NCBI GenBank assembly: GCA_027578815.1
Contig: JANBTH010000193.1
Location: 1 to 27,687, forward strand
Reading direction: 5' to 3'
DNA from: Coemansia sp. RSA 1804
Taxonomy: Eukaryota; Kickxellomycota; Kickxellomycetes; Kickxellales; Kickxellaceae
Length of the DNA: 27,687 nucleotides
Shown here: piece after piece, positions 8,510-17,762 of the stretch
How positions within the stretch are numbered: position 1 is the first letter of the stretch
Layout: the number at the start of each line of letters is the position of its first letter
The notes under the pieces: generated by a model
Told to the model about the DNA's origin: nothing
The model's input: only the letters and a program-made list of their open reading frames with translations
Databases searched by the model: none
Program-made: the position numbers and the translations under genes

Positions 8510-10036
8510 CTATTGACAGCTTCCATACCTGTCTACAAGTTTCATCCATCTGTTGTCGCGAATGAGGTTGGTCTCCACATCCTTGGGAATCATGAACTCG
8601 AATACGAACCCGCCAGTATCCGGGTGATCCGGCATGATATATAAATTATCGGTGAATGCATGTGGTCCTTGGCGAACCATGCTAGGAATCCCAGCTCCGA
8701 AATCCATACCATAGTGTTCAAATCTGGTCTGGTTGCTCACTGCAAACTTTTTACTACCAGTAGCAAACCACCAGGTTGGCCACATGCAGTACTCTGGCTT
8801 GCTGTTCATCAGATACCCACGCTGGCCAATAAACTCCTTGTTTGTCGATAATACGGTTGCCTGGTGTATCTGTAGTGCCAGTGCAGAAAGTGTCTCATCT
8901 TCCGGCACTTGGTGGATCTGGCTCCTGGTGGCTGAAAGACTGCCTGTCTCGACCATGTTGCCCATGTAATTGTTGGCTTCAGGATGGCTTACGCGGGGTC
9001 TCACGTTGACATTAAATATAAACTCCATCCCTGTAGGGTTGCCCAGTCTGTTGAGCGAGAGTGTTCTGAGTATCTGCGGCACCGGTCTGTTCCACCACTC
9101 AGCATTTGCCTTCTCTTTTGCCTGTCCAACTACAATAACCAAAAACGCACTAACTACTTCGTTGATAGTGTACCGCGTGCCTTTTGGTGCACACGCCTGT
9201 ACTCTGGTACGCAGGTCCTCGAGAGTCTTTGAAGAAACATGGAAATAACTGCATGAGCGATCGGTTGCATTTGACAGGGTCTTGAATATTCTGCCACGGG
9301 TTTCGGGAGCAAGCCAGGTGAGCCATTTAGCAAACCAGCCGCTACTTGCAGTCGCCGACTCAACCACCGAGGCACTGAGTGCTGTAGTTTCGCTTGAGCG
9401 GTAATTGTCGTGGAATGAGCGGTCGTGGATGTACTGGCGCACAACAAGCGGTGTAGTTTTGTTCTGCGACTGCTGCTGCATCGATTTTGCAGTCTCCGCC
9501 CATCTGTTCATAAACCGCGAATACCCGTACCCATCAGTGATGTAATGTGCAATGCTCGCATACACTAGCACACCGCTGTTGTTCTTGAATCTGAAAATCC
9601 GGAAATAGGCGGGCACAATCTTACCGCCAACCAGACCAGATGGAATCGGAACTCCTGATTCGTTATTTAGATCCATGGGCAGTTTATATAGGTTAAACCC
9701 AGACTTGTGCATAACTGAGTACTCCAAGTCACAGTGCGTATCTGTGTATACCGGCATGTTCAGGTTATCTTTGTCAATCTCGATATACTGGCGGCCACTA
9801 TCGGCGGTCTTTAGTTGGCCCGCAAGGATGGGAAACCCTTGCAGGGTTTTGTAGAATGCTTGCTCCAACACGTTTGCTGGCATAAATTCGTCCACAGAAG
9901 AAGAAGAGGAACCGCCGGTGATGGCGGTGGTATTCTCGTACCAGTACCCAACGGATACGCTGAATGGAAATAACCCAGCATCAGTAAAGTCGAGACTGAT
10001 AGTTTGGGATTCAACAGTACTGGTAAAAGTGTCCAT
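8510..10036 (-). CDS. BAHD-type acyltransferase (copy 1)
   Basis: 508 residues, a typical length for the PF02458 'transferase' family (plant BAHD enzymes, fungal trichothecene-type O-acetyltransferases). The catalytic HXXXD motif is H164-YIT-D168 (SIAHYITDGYG) in the middle of the protein; the His is the general base moving an acyl group from CoA to an alcohol or amine. The C-terminal structural motif DFGWG appears as DFGAG (445-449). No signal peptide or membrane segment is seen, so it is probably cytosolic. The substrate cannot be told. No pathway genes adjoin it; the neighbours are RPA1 and an RPA1 pseudogene. It is a tandem paralogue of 12068-13597 and shares an identical 246-bp stretch with it (9410-9655). 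ATG at 10036. Confidence 0.88.
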   Translation of the reverse strand: MDTFTSTVESQTISLDFTDAGLFPFSVSVGYWYENTTAITGGSSSSSVDEFMPANVLEQAFYKTLQGFPILAGQLKTADSGRQYIEIDKDNLNMPVYTDTHCDLEYSVMHKSGFNLYKLPMDLNNESGVPIPSGLVGGKIVPAYFRIFRFKNNSGVLVYASIAHYITDGYGYSRFMNRWAETAKSMQQQSQNKTTPLVVRQYIHDRSFHDNYRSSETTALSASVVESATASSGWFAKWLTWLAPETRGRIFKTLSNATDRSCSYFHVSSKTLEDLRTRVQACAPKGTRYTINEVVSAFLVIVVGQAKEKANAEWWNRPVPQILRTLSLNRLGNPTGMEFIFNVNVRPRVSHPEANNYMGNMVETGSLSATRSQIHQVPEDETLSALALQIHQATVLSTNKEFIGQRGYLMNSKPEYCMWPTWWFATGSKKFAVSNQTRFEHYGMDFGAGIPSMVRQGPHAFTDNLYIMPDHPDTGGFVFEFMIPKDVETNLIRDNRWMKLVDRYGSCQ

Positions 10037-10683
10037 CCTTTGAAAATGAAAAAAAGAGATTATTTGTAGAACAAAATATATGCTGCCGATGAGAGAGGTT
10101 CAAAATATTCAGTGGAAATAAAAAATCTTATAAATCCCAATTTTCGATAAAAACGTTTCTAAAGTGGAAATATGTAAGAAACAAAGAGGAAAAATAATTT
10201 CTCGTGTAAACCACCAAGGATGCGCGATATATGTTGTTACGTGAATTACATAAGAACTCAAAAAACCCATCTTTTAAATGTAGGTTGTACAAAGACATAA
10301 CCGGAAACAGATAAAAAATTGGTGTCGCTTCCTTTTTAAAGTAGAACATCTTGTGGAAGCCTTGCAACTGCTTCCAATTGTCCAGAAATATCAACATTGG
10401 GCTCATTGTGGTGTTTCTTGAATATACTATTATAGACTATATTGTGCTTTGTAATAAATTTGTATTAAAATCAATATGCGGAAAACTGACTGCTGAAAAC
10501 ATTATGAACCTCGAGTCCCTGTCTGCCTCTTATAAAACCGGCAGGCCGTAGCAGCCCCATGTCACGAATGCTGGACAGATCCTAGCAGATGCCACGTATG
10601 CACCTGCTAGCTGCGATATCCGTATTTGCGCTTGCTGATTAACAATTCATGCCAGCCTCACGGTAGTTTGTTTCTACTATATA
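10037..10683. other. Duplicated upstream spacer plus junction filler
   Basis: From 10037 to about 10440 the sequence aligns with the region upstream of acyltransferase 2 (13598 to about 13995), sharing blocks such as AACAAAATATAT, AAAGTGGAAATAT and GACATAACCGGAAACAGA; it is presumably promoter. From about 10441 to 10683 there is no counterpart in the other unit. This junction filler has a more GC-rich core (10510-10660) and an imperfect hairpin at 10582-10610 (CTAGCAG with CTGCTAG). A 92-codon minus frame at 10128-10406 is broken by indels in the duplicate and is therefore not a gene. Confidence 0.6.
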
Positions 10684-11677
10684 TCAACGCTTCCCTTCTG
10701 AAACCTGGTCAGACTAGAAATCGAAATGAAATCAAAATAATCCTGTGGCACACCCGTGGGGTCCGCACACTGTTCAACAACAGTACCTGCGTCAAATGTT
10801 AACTCGTACTGGTTGCTGAGATTCGAGAATTGCTGGCGTGCCATCTTCACCTGCGCATTGGAGACGTAGTACACCTTGCTCACCTCAAGTATAGGATAAA
10901 ACATGTCGACCTGCTGCGTAAACACCGTTGCGCGGATCTCGCTGCTATCGTCAAGCAAGTTGACGCTGAACAGTCGGCTCTGACTATTTGGCTTGCTCCA
11001 CGTTTTGATTGCCGATTTTTGTGTCACGCGTGCGCAGATTGTCCATTTGTTCTGGTACGGATTCAGATCCTTGATCAGATGCATCGGCGCTTGGTTGGCT
11101 CGTGAAAACTATGGCTTGTTCTCGCCAACGCGGCTTATAAACTACGACAGAGATGCTTGTGCAGGTGGAGCTGCCCACCTTAGTTCCTCCGCAGGTATTC
11201 CGGGTGCTGTTACTGATGCTGCTAATATTGGTTCTTAACAGGTGTAGGTGGTTCTGGTGCTGGTACCTGAGCCGGGACCGATGGGTCTCTCTTCTGTGAT
11301 GGGCCAAGTTTATCGTTCAGCATGCCCAAAACCTCGGCCTCCCTAGTATAAATCATTATTATATGTGGCTCATCGGGAGGCTCCTTCTTGCTAATATTAC
11401 CCTTGGAGATCTTCAGCACAGTGTAGCGTAATATCCTGGCTTCCTCGATCAGTGGTGCCAGATAACCAGAAAAAGTTGCTACTGCTGGCTGCTCGCCATC
11501 AGACACCATACAGATGTACTTTGGTCGCCTACCCGATCGTGCCCTCGAATTACCTTGTTGCGCTCCCCACGGTTGAATGCTACTGACAACTTAGAGTGTC
11601 AACGCTGAAGTTAGTGTTGTGTTGCCCTCCAGATTACTCATGCGAGCAAGCTCTCCAGTCGACAATTCAAAGGACAT
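10684..11677 (-). pseudogene. Truncated RPA1 pseudogene (tandem duplicate)
   Basis: A copy of the first half of RPA1. It aligns from the ATG (11675-11677; the surrounding AATTCAAAGGACATTTG is identical to the intact gene) to about residue 336, where homology stops abruptly at about 10684 near the start of DBD-B. Codon 29, CAG in the intact gene, is TAA here (TTA at 11591-11593 on the plus strand). The Pro/Gln linker region (about 11085-11260) has several indels, among them loss of about 24 bp, that shift the frame. DBD-B, DBD-C and the zinc ribbon are absent. The DBD-A part (about 10690-11084) remains open as one frame with few substitutions, so the copy may be fairly young. It could still be transcribed, since part of the upstream spacer was copied too. 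Confidence 0.9.
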
Positions 11678-12067
11678 TTGTATTTTTATTTCTCTTGAGT
11701 AGCATTAATAGTAGAAGTAGTAATAATAATACAAAAAGGAAAAGAGGGTATAAAAAGAAAGAAGCAGAAGAAGGAAGGAAAAGAAAACGCGAAAGAATAT
11801 ATTCCAAAAGCACAGAAATGGAGTTGGCTGTGTTTAATCAAGCGTGAACGCGCGTCCTTCGCGAATCGAAAAAAAAACCAGCACAAAAAGGACTGAGTGC
11901 ACCTTAACCCTAATTCCACACGCATTTATTGATTGAAACAGCGGATTAACCCGCTGTCTATGAAACATGAACCAGAAAAAGATAAAAGCAAGTCAATGCA
12001 TTCAGCATATCCAAAATGAGAAACTGGTCAGTATGAAGATTTAAACAGAGAATGAAAAAAAGCTCGT
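11678..12067. other. Duplicated RPA1-promoter/acyltransferase 3' spacer
   Basis: Homologous to 8117-8509. It keeps the T-rich segment before the ATG, the purine-rich run around 11740-11800 and the AATAAA signal (minus strand, 11935-11940). It has one TGAACGCG site (11845-11852). The outer part holding the first MCB-like site is deleted, and the third has mutated to a sequence containing GAGTGCACC. The 128 bases nearest the acyltransferase 2 stop contain sequence not evident in copy 1. Confidence 0.6.
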
Positions 12068-13597
12068 CTACAGATAGCTGTCATACCTATCTACAAGCTT
12101 CATCCACCTGTTGTCGCGAATAAGGTTGGCCTCCACATTCCTCGGGACCTTGAACTCGAATATAACCCCACCAGTATCCGGGTGATTCGACATAACATAC
12201 ACATTATCAGTGAATGCATGCGGCCCATGGCGAACCATGCTGGGAATCCCAGCTCCGAAATCCATACCATAGTGGTTAAATCTGGTCTGGTTGCTCACCA
12301 CGAACTTGCTGCTGCTTGTAGCAAAGGACCAGGTTGGCCACATGCAGTATTCTGGCTTGCTGTTCATCAGGTGTCCCAACTGGCCAATAAAATCCCTGTT
12401 TGCCGCCGATGCAATTGCCTGGTGTACCTGTAGTGCTAGTGCAGAAAGCGTCTCATCCGCTGGTTGCTGGTGGATCTGGTCCCTGGTGACTGCAAAGCTG
12501 CCTACGCTAGTCATGTTGCCCATGTAGTTGTTGGCTTCAGGATGGTCTATGCGAGGCCGCAGGTTGACGTTAACCAGAAAGTCCAGCCCTGCCGGATTGC
12601 CCAGTCTGTTGAGCGAGAGTGTTCTGAGTATCTGCGGCACCGGTCTGTTCCACCACTCAGTACTTGCCTTCTCCTTTGCCTGCCCGACTACAATAACCAA
12701 AAACGCAGTAATCACATCATTAATAGTGTACCGCGTGCCTTCTGGTGCACACGCCTGTACTCTGGTACGCAGGTCCTCGAGAGTCTGTGAAGAAACATGG
12801 AAGTAGCTGCATGAGCGGTCGGTTGCGCTTGACAGAGTCTTGAATATTCTGCCGCGGGCTTCAGGGCTGAGCCAGGCAAGTGACTTGGCAAACCAGCCGC
12901 CACCTGCAGTCACCGACTCAACCGCCGAGGCACTGAGTGCTGTAGTTTCGCTTGAGCGGTAATTGTTGTGGAATGAGCGGTCGTGGATGTACTGGCGCAC
13001 AACAAGCGGTGTAGTTTTGTTCTGCGACTGCTGCTGCATCGATTTTGCAGTCTCCGCCCATCTGTTCATAAACCGCGAATACCCGTACCCATCAGTGATG
13101 TAATGTGCAATGCTCGCATACACTAGCACACCGCTGTTGTTCTTGAATCTGAAAATCCGGAAATAGGCGGGCACAATCTTACCGCCAACCAGACCAGATG
13201 GAATCGGAACTCCCGACTCGTTATTCAAATCCATCGGAAGCTTCCGCATGTTGAATCCGGACTTGCTCAAGGTCGAGTACTCCAAGTCACAGTGCGTATC
13301 TGTGTATACCGGCATGTTCAGATTATCCTTATCAATCTCAACGTAATGACGGCCACTGTCGGCGGTCTTTAGTTGGCCCGCAAGGATGGGAAACCCTTGC
13401 AGGGTTTTGTAGAACGCTTGCTCTAACACGTTTGCTGGCATAAAATCGTCCACAGAAGAAGATAAAGAGGAGCCGCCGGTGGTGGCGGCGGTGTTTTCGT
13501 ACCAGTAACCGATGGATACGCTGAATGGAAAGGACCCGGCATCAAGACAGTCAAGCCAGATGGTTTGGGATTTAACAGTGTTGGTAAAAGTGTTCAT
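12068..13597 (-). CDS. BAHD-type acyltransferase (copy 2)
   Basis: 509 residues from the ATG at 13597. An in-frame TTG four codons upstream adds only TTG CAA AAA AAG and is not needed, since the ATG matches the start of copy 1. The family is the same as copy 1: HXXXD at H165-D169 and a C-terminal DFGAG motif. It has one extra residue in the Ser-rich stretch near position 45. The N-terminal region, the segment around residues 220-300 and the last third differ from copy 1 by many conservative changes. The central block (plus-strand 12968-13213) is identical base for base. The frame is fully open and the catalytic residues are kept, so both copies are probably active, perhaps with different acceptor preference. 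It lies 405 bp from the TTI1 stop, reading in the same direction. Confidence 0.88.
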   Translation of the reverse strand: MNTFTNTVKSQTIWLDCLDAGSFPFSVSIGYWYENTAATTGGSSLSSSVDDFMPANVLEQAFYKTLQGFPILAGQLKTADSGRHYVEIDKDNLNMPVYTDTHCDLEYSTLSKSGFNMRKLPMDLNNESGVPIPSGLVGGKIVPAYFRIFRFKNNSGVLVYASIAHYITDGYGYSRFMNRWAETAKSMQQQSQNKTTPLVVRQYIHDRSFHNNYRSSETTALSASAVESVTAGGGWFAKSLAWLSPEARGRIFKTLSSATDRSCSYFHVSSQTLEDLRTRVQACAPEGTRYTINDVITAFLVIVVGQAKEKASTEWWNRPVPQILRTLSLNRLGNPAGLDFLVNVNLRPRIDHPEANNYMGNMTSVGSFAVTRDQIHQQPADETLSALALQVHQAIASAANRDFIGQLGHLMNSKPEYCMWPTWSFATSSSKFVVSNQTRFNHYGMDFGAGIPSMVRHGPHAFTDNVYVMSNHPDTGGVIFEFKVPRNVEANLIRDNRWMKLVDRYDSYL

Positions 13598-14002
13598 CTT
13601 TTTTTGCAAATGAAAAGAGGAGGCTGTTTGAAGAACAAAATATATACTGCAGATGGACGAAGCTCGAAATATTCACAAGGAATAGAAAAATGAAAAACCT
13701 GTGTTGGATAAGTATGCGTCCAAAGTGGAAATATATAGGAAACAAAGAGGAAAATTGTTTCTCATGTAAACCATTGACGATATGTGACGTATATTGTTAC
13801 ATGTATTATATAAGAACTCAAAAATCCGTCTTTTGAATATGATTTATAAAGAGACATAACCGGAAACAGACACAAAGTTGATGTCGCTTCTTTGTTGAGA
13901 CAGCTGCTGGATGTGCAAGTCTTGCAACAAGTTTCAAATTGCCCAACAAAAACGATATTGCTCTCATTGTGTTGTTTCCTGAATACATAGTAGACGTGGT
14001 TT
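13598..14002. other. Upstream spacer of acyltransferase 2
   Basis: Homologous to 10037-10440 upstream of copy 1 as far as about 13995, i.e. to within about 8 bases of the TTI1 stop codon (14003-14005). It is presumably the promoter of acyltransferase 2 and the 3'UTR of TTI1 together. Short minus frames in it are not conserved between the copies because of indels. Confidence 0.55.
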
Positions 14003-17000
14003 CTACAATTCCAGCTTCTGGAAAATATTGTAAGGCACCCTGATATGGCCAACTGGGATTCCAAGATCCGGAATAGAGTCCGGCGATACAGAAGAATCCC
14101 CACGAGGCCCAAATTTGGAGAGAACAAGCCATAGCTTGTCCCCGTACGCCGGAACCATCGCCCTGAGCAGATCCAGCACACTCTGCTGCAAAACACTGGC
14201 CTCAAGGAGCCGCAAGCAGAGCCACGACAGGTCCCAGGAAATCTGGTCATCCAGCGGAACACGACAAACAACGGTGCGCATCGTGCAAAGAACTCTCAGC
14301 ACAAGGCCCCGTTCCGACGCCCTTGTTGCCACAGACTCCAAAGATGCTTCTCTAAGCACTCGGTCAAGATGAATCCACAGGTCGTCGCGCACACGCCGCC
14401 GCATCCAGGTCTCGCCCAAGCGACACACTATCTCTATCACGTCGCATGCGGCGAGCGTCACGTAGAATGCGTCCCGGTTCCTTGATAGTCTGTGCACCAG
14501 CGCCGGCCACACCTCGTTTATCAGCGGCAGAAGGTCCCGCGTGTCTTGCAGCGCTTCAAGCGTGTTCTGCAGAATCTTGAGCGAAACCAGCTGGTGTGAT
14601 GTGGACTCGGATGATAAAAAGTTCTGTGTCACGAGGGTTATCTTGATCACCAGCGGGTTTCCTGCCGGATCATCATCCTCATCAGTCTGCTTGCCTCCTT
14701 GCACAACAGCATCGTTCGACGAATCGCCAACTTCATCATAACTCGCAATAGAGTCCAGGTTAATGAGCTCTGCCATGCGGTCGTGTCCTTCGACCTCGTC
14801 GAGTTCGCCAATGACCTTGGCAATCGGATCCGCATCAGCTTCGCCCACATGCTTTCCAGCACTGCTGGCTTCCAGCATCATCGTCCTTGCCTCCCGATGC
14901 GCAGCAGCCACTTTCCGTGTCACAGCCTCCAGAAACACAAGAGCGTTCGAAACAAGGCCACCGTCGGCTTCGCTCCCATCAACATCACCATCACCATCAT
15001 CGCTAGCGGTAGTGGTAGCGAGCCGCTCGCAAACATCCAGCGTGTCCTCGGCCACGTCATCCATGTACGGCAGAATAGGCGCACCAACAAGGTTGACGGC
15101 ACCAGCGAGGATCTGGAACACATTGTGGTGCAGCTCAATCGACCGGATCTGCTGCGAACAGCCCTCGACAATATAGTCCACGTTGTCCTTCAGCATCCCG
15201 GCAACCGACGGGACTCCCATTGTGTGCGCAAGCACCTCCAATGCCGCGCGACCCTGGTGCTGAAGCAGCGGGGTCTTGGATGTGGTTGTCTGCAGCAGCG
15301 GAAACAGAAGGAAGTCCAGGTAGTACGCGACCCCGGGCCCCACTGCGGGAATCATGTGTGACACCGCATCGAGAACCATACACGAGTGAAGTGTGTTGCT
15401 GGTAGTAGTAGTAATGGTGGTGGTAGTAGTGACGGTCCCATTTGAGGATGCGGAATGTGAAGACGAGTCCTCAGGCCGGCTGAAGAAATCCGCACAGTAC
15501 TGGAAAAAGGTCTGGCACGCGCTGCCCAGATCGCCCGGCTTCGACTGGGAATCGGCCACCCGGGACAGCAGCCAAAGAACCGGCGGATGCATTGTCCGAT
15601 CGTTGTCCAGCAGCAGCGAGAGCAGAAGCGAGGCCAGGCCAATGGGCGTGAAAACTTCAGAGATCTGCGCAACAAAGCGGTCCAGCGTACGCGCAAGATC
15701 CGGATCCCTATACCGATCCAACACGTACTCCACAGAACCAGCCTGTGGTTTCTCCTCCGACAACCCCACAGTCGTAGTATCCGAGGAGACCTCGGTGATG
15801 AGGAGCGATGTGCCCGGCAGCGAGATGTGCAGCGATTGCAGGAACCACCACAGACCACGGGTTTTCCACCACGAAGTTAGCAGCGGCTGCATCCTCGATG
15901 CGCCGAGCACCCAGATGTAGCCCAGCAGCAGACACATCACATCCCTGCGCTGCTGGTCGGTTCCGTCGGCCACGTATCGGTCAAAAAGAGACAGCGTGCC
16001 TTCCAGCTGCAGCAAAACCCGCCGACTCACCGGCCCATCCGCTCTGCTTCTACACTCATCGCGCAGTCTGTCTAAAACACCGGTACTCTGCGGTGTTTCT
16101 GGATCCGATCCAGCTCCAATCACCAGACACGACTCTATGCCAACCGCCATGCACTGCGTGTGCTGCAGGGCTGCGCAGTCCATGACCACTGCTGCAAACA
16201 GCTCAACCAGTGATCCGGTGATCCGTGGGACGTTGGCGTGACGCAGACTGGAAAGGCGCCAGAGCACCTGCTGGATCCTCTGGATGTCGTCCACAGGGGA
16301 GGATTCATCGCCGACTTTGGTTGCCACGCTTTCGGTGTCCTCTTCAGAGTTGCTGCCAACAATACTTCTCCCGACGTCTTGGCGTGCCCTGTGCGCCCAC
16401 TCCTCAGCCATACCGACATCTTCCTCCCCTCGTTGTTGTTGTTGTTGTTGTTGTTCGGCCGCTGGCTGGCCGTAGACGACTACCAGAGATGTCCTCAGCA
16501 CCTGGAGCGCCCTTGCGCGCACTGCTGCTGGAGGACTGCGCCAGTTCTCCTCCGCACTCCCATATGGCTGCTGCTGCTGGTGCGTGCTCCTTGGCTGCTT
16601 TGGCTTCTGCGCCAATGCAATCCGCACAAGCGTCGATGCAACGCCGGGGAATATAGGCACCAGTGCGGCTTTGTCGCTCAGTACGCCGGAGCTGTATCCA
16701 TCGTTGCCACCACTGCGCTGTATTTCGTCCAGCGTGTCCAGCGCCAGCATCCGCAGCGCCTGGTCCTGCGCCAGTTCTGCGTTGTTGAGCAGCTCGCTAA
16801 CACATAGCGAAAGATAATCTGGAGGCAGGTACGATTCTGCGTACTCGGCAAGAGTAACCGTCGATGGTGCTGTTGATGGATTCGTAGTGGCGTTGTTTCC
16901 TCGGCCTTGCTGTGAATGAGTTGCTGGCACATGCACCGATCCGACGTTGCCAAATAACGCCCGCCAGCACTCGATGGCCAACTTTTGAGCATGCTCGCTG

Positions 17001-17386
17001 GTCTGCCGCATTCCACCACCCGCGTGCCGCGTAAACAGAACCACCAGGATCCTACTCAAATGGTCAACAATAACCGCATGCACCTGGGCCATCTGCCGCA
17101 CCGTCTTCTTTTCGTCCAACCGGAGTGCCTGCAGCAGACACCCGAGTGCCAGCTCGTACTCCTTGTCAGATAGCTTCAAACCTTCCTCCTCCTTCTTGCT
17201 GGGTGTAAATACACGCACTATTGCCAGGGTGACGTGTGTCAGAAGCGATGTTGCCTCAACGTTTGCTGCTTTCAAGTACCTTATTGTTTCGTGTAGCTGG
17301 TGGAGGTGGTGTGGTAAGCTGGTGCGGGTTGGCGAATTCGCCTGTGCGCTTGCCGCTATGGCCGTCGTTAGCGCGCGGATATCCAT
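14003..17386 (-). CDS. TTI1: TTI1, TELO2-interacting protein 1 (HEAT repeat)
   Basis: 1127 residues, close to human TTI1 (1089). In the TTT complex (TELO2-TTI1-TTI2) this HEAT-repeat scaffold works with HSP90 to fold PIKK kinases (ATM, ATR, TOR, DNA-PK/TRRAP). The whole protein is helical, with HEAT-like amphipathic pairs. The most typical part is the C-terminal region (about 930-1090), with a segment around LPLINEVWPALVHRLSRNRD followed by a helix-rich end. Low-complexity inserts interrupt the solenoid: a polyGln run near 316 (CAA repeat, plus-strand 16434-16457), a Thr-rich run near 660, and an Asp-rich run near 800. These look like disordered loops from microsatellite expansion. ATG at 17384-17386. 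No intron is needed. Confidence 0.85.
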   Translation of the reverse strand: MDIRALTTAIAASAQANSPTRTSLPHHLHQLHETIRYLKAANVEATSLLTHVTLAIVRVFTPSKKEEEGLKLSDKEYELALGCLLQALRLDEKKTVRQMAQVHAVIVDHLSRILVVLFTRHAGGGMRQTSEHAQKLAIECWRALFGNVGSVHVPATHSQQGRGNNATTNPSTAPSTVTLAEYAESYLPPDYLSLCVSELLNNAELAQDQALRMLALDTLDEIQRSGGNDGYSSGVLSDKAALVPIFPGVASTLVRIALAQKPKQPRSTHQQQQPYGSAEENWRSPPAAVRARALQVLRTSLVVVYGQPAAEQQQQQQQRGEEDVGMAEEWAHRARQDVGRSIVGSNSEEDTESVATKVGDESSPVDDIQRIQQVLWRLSSLRHANVPRITGSLVELFAAVVMDCAALQHTQCMAVGIESCLVIGAGSDPETPQSTGVLDRLRDECRSRADGPVSRRVLLQLEGTLSLFDRYVADGTDQQRRDVMCLLLGYIWVLGASRMQPLLTSWWKTRGLWWFLQSLHISLPGTSLLITEVSSDTTTVGLSEEKPQAGSVEYVLDRYRDPDLARTLDRFVAQISEVFTPIGLASLLLSLLLDNDRTMHPPVLWLLSRVADSQSKPGDLGSACQTFFQYCADFFSRPEDSSSHSASSNGTVTTTTTITTTTSNTLHSCMVLDAVSHMIPAVGPGVAYYLDFLLFPLLQTTTSKTPLLQHQGRAALEVLAHTMGVPSVAGMLKDNVDYIVEGCSQQIRSIELHHNVFQILAGAVNLVGAPILPYMDDVAEDTLDVCERLATTTASDDGDGDVDGSEADGGLVSNALVFLEAVTRKVAAAHREARTMMLEASSAGKHVGEADADPIAKVIGELDEVEGHDRMAELINLDSIASYDEVGDSSNDAVVQGGKQTDEDDDPAGNPLVIKITLVTQNFLSSESTSHQLVSLKILQNTLEALQDTRDLLPLINEVWPALVHRLSRNRDAFYVTLAACDVIEIVCRLGETWMRRRVRDDLWIHLDRVLREASLESVATRASERGLVLRVLCTMRTVVCRVPLDDQISWDLSWLCLRLLEASVLQQSVLDLLRAMVPAYGDKLWLVLSKFGPRGDSSVSPDSIPDLGIPVGHIRVPYNIFQKLEL

Positions 17387-17762
17387 GATTCTTTTTATAG
17401 GCTGATGTGTAGAGAAGAAAGAAAGAAGTGTAATAAAAGAAATGCCTGTGGTATCAACAATGCCGAGTTTATCCGCTCATGCGCGTACACGATAAGCGCT
17501 TCTGCTGAAAGTAAACTCTAGAATGACATCCAGTTAGGGGCCAATGGATTGTGACACATCATTGCCCATCAGGACCATCTATTTTCTCACTCTATCACTC
17601 ATCGGGACCATATAAAGCAATTGCGCTAGTTAAAGGCATGTGTACGCAATAATGGCAAAACTTGGATTTGTCCACGTTAAAAATATTAATTAATCTACTC
17701 AGTAATGTTAATACACTAAGAAATACGTTTAATTAACCAGACAAAACTCAATAAAAGTTAAT
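17387..17762. other. TTI1 upstream / FunK1 downstream spacer
   Basis: Presumed promoter of TTI1 (minus strand) and 3' flank of the kinase gene. An imperfect direct repeat, ATCAGGACCAT and ATCGGGACCAT, occurs at about 17568-17612. The part from 17640 to 17762 is very AT-rich. No gene is seen. Confidence 0.45.

Noticed and set aside
10128..10406. 92-codon frame upstream of acyltransferase 1
   Set aside because: The homologous stretch in the duplicate (about 13740-13990) has indels that shift the frame, so it is not under coding constraint.
13762..14271. 169-codon minus frame spanning the TTI1 3' end
   Set aside because: Out of frame with TTI1 and with no conserved counterpart in the duplicated spacer; a shadow.
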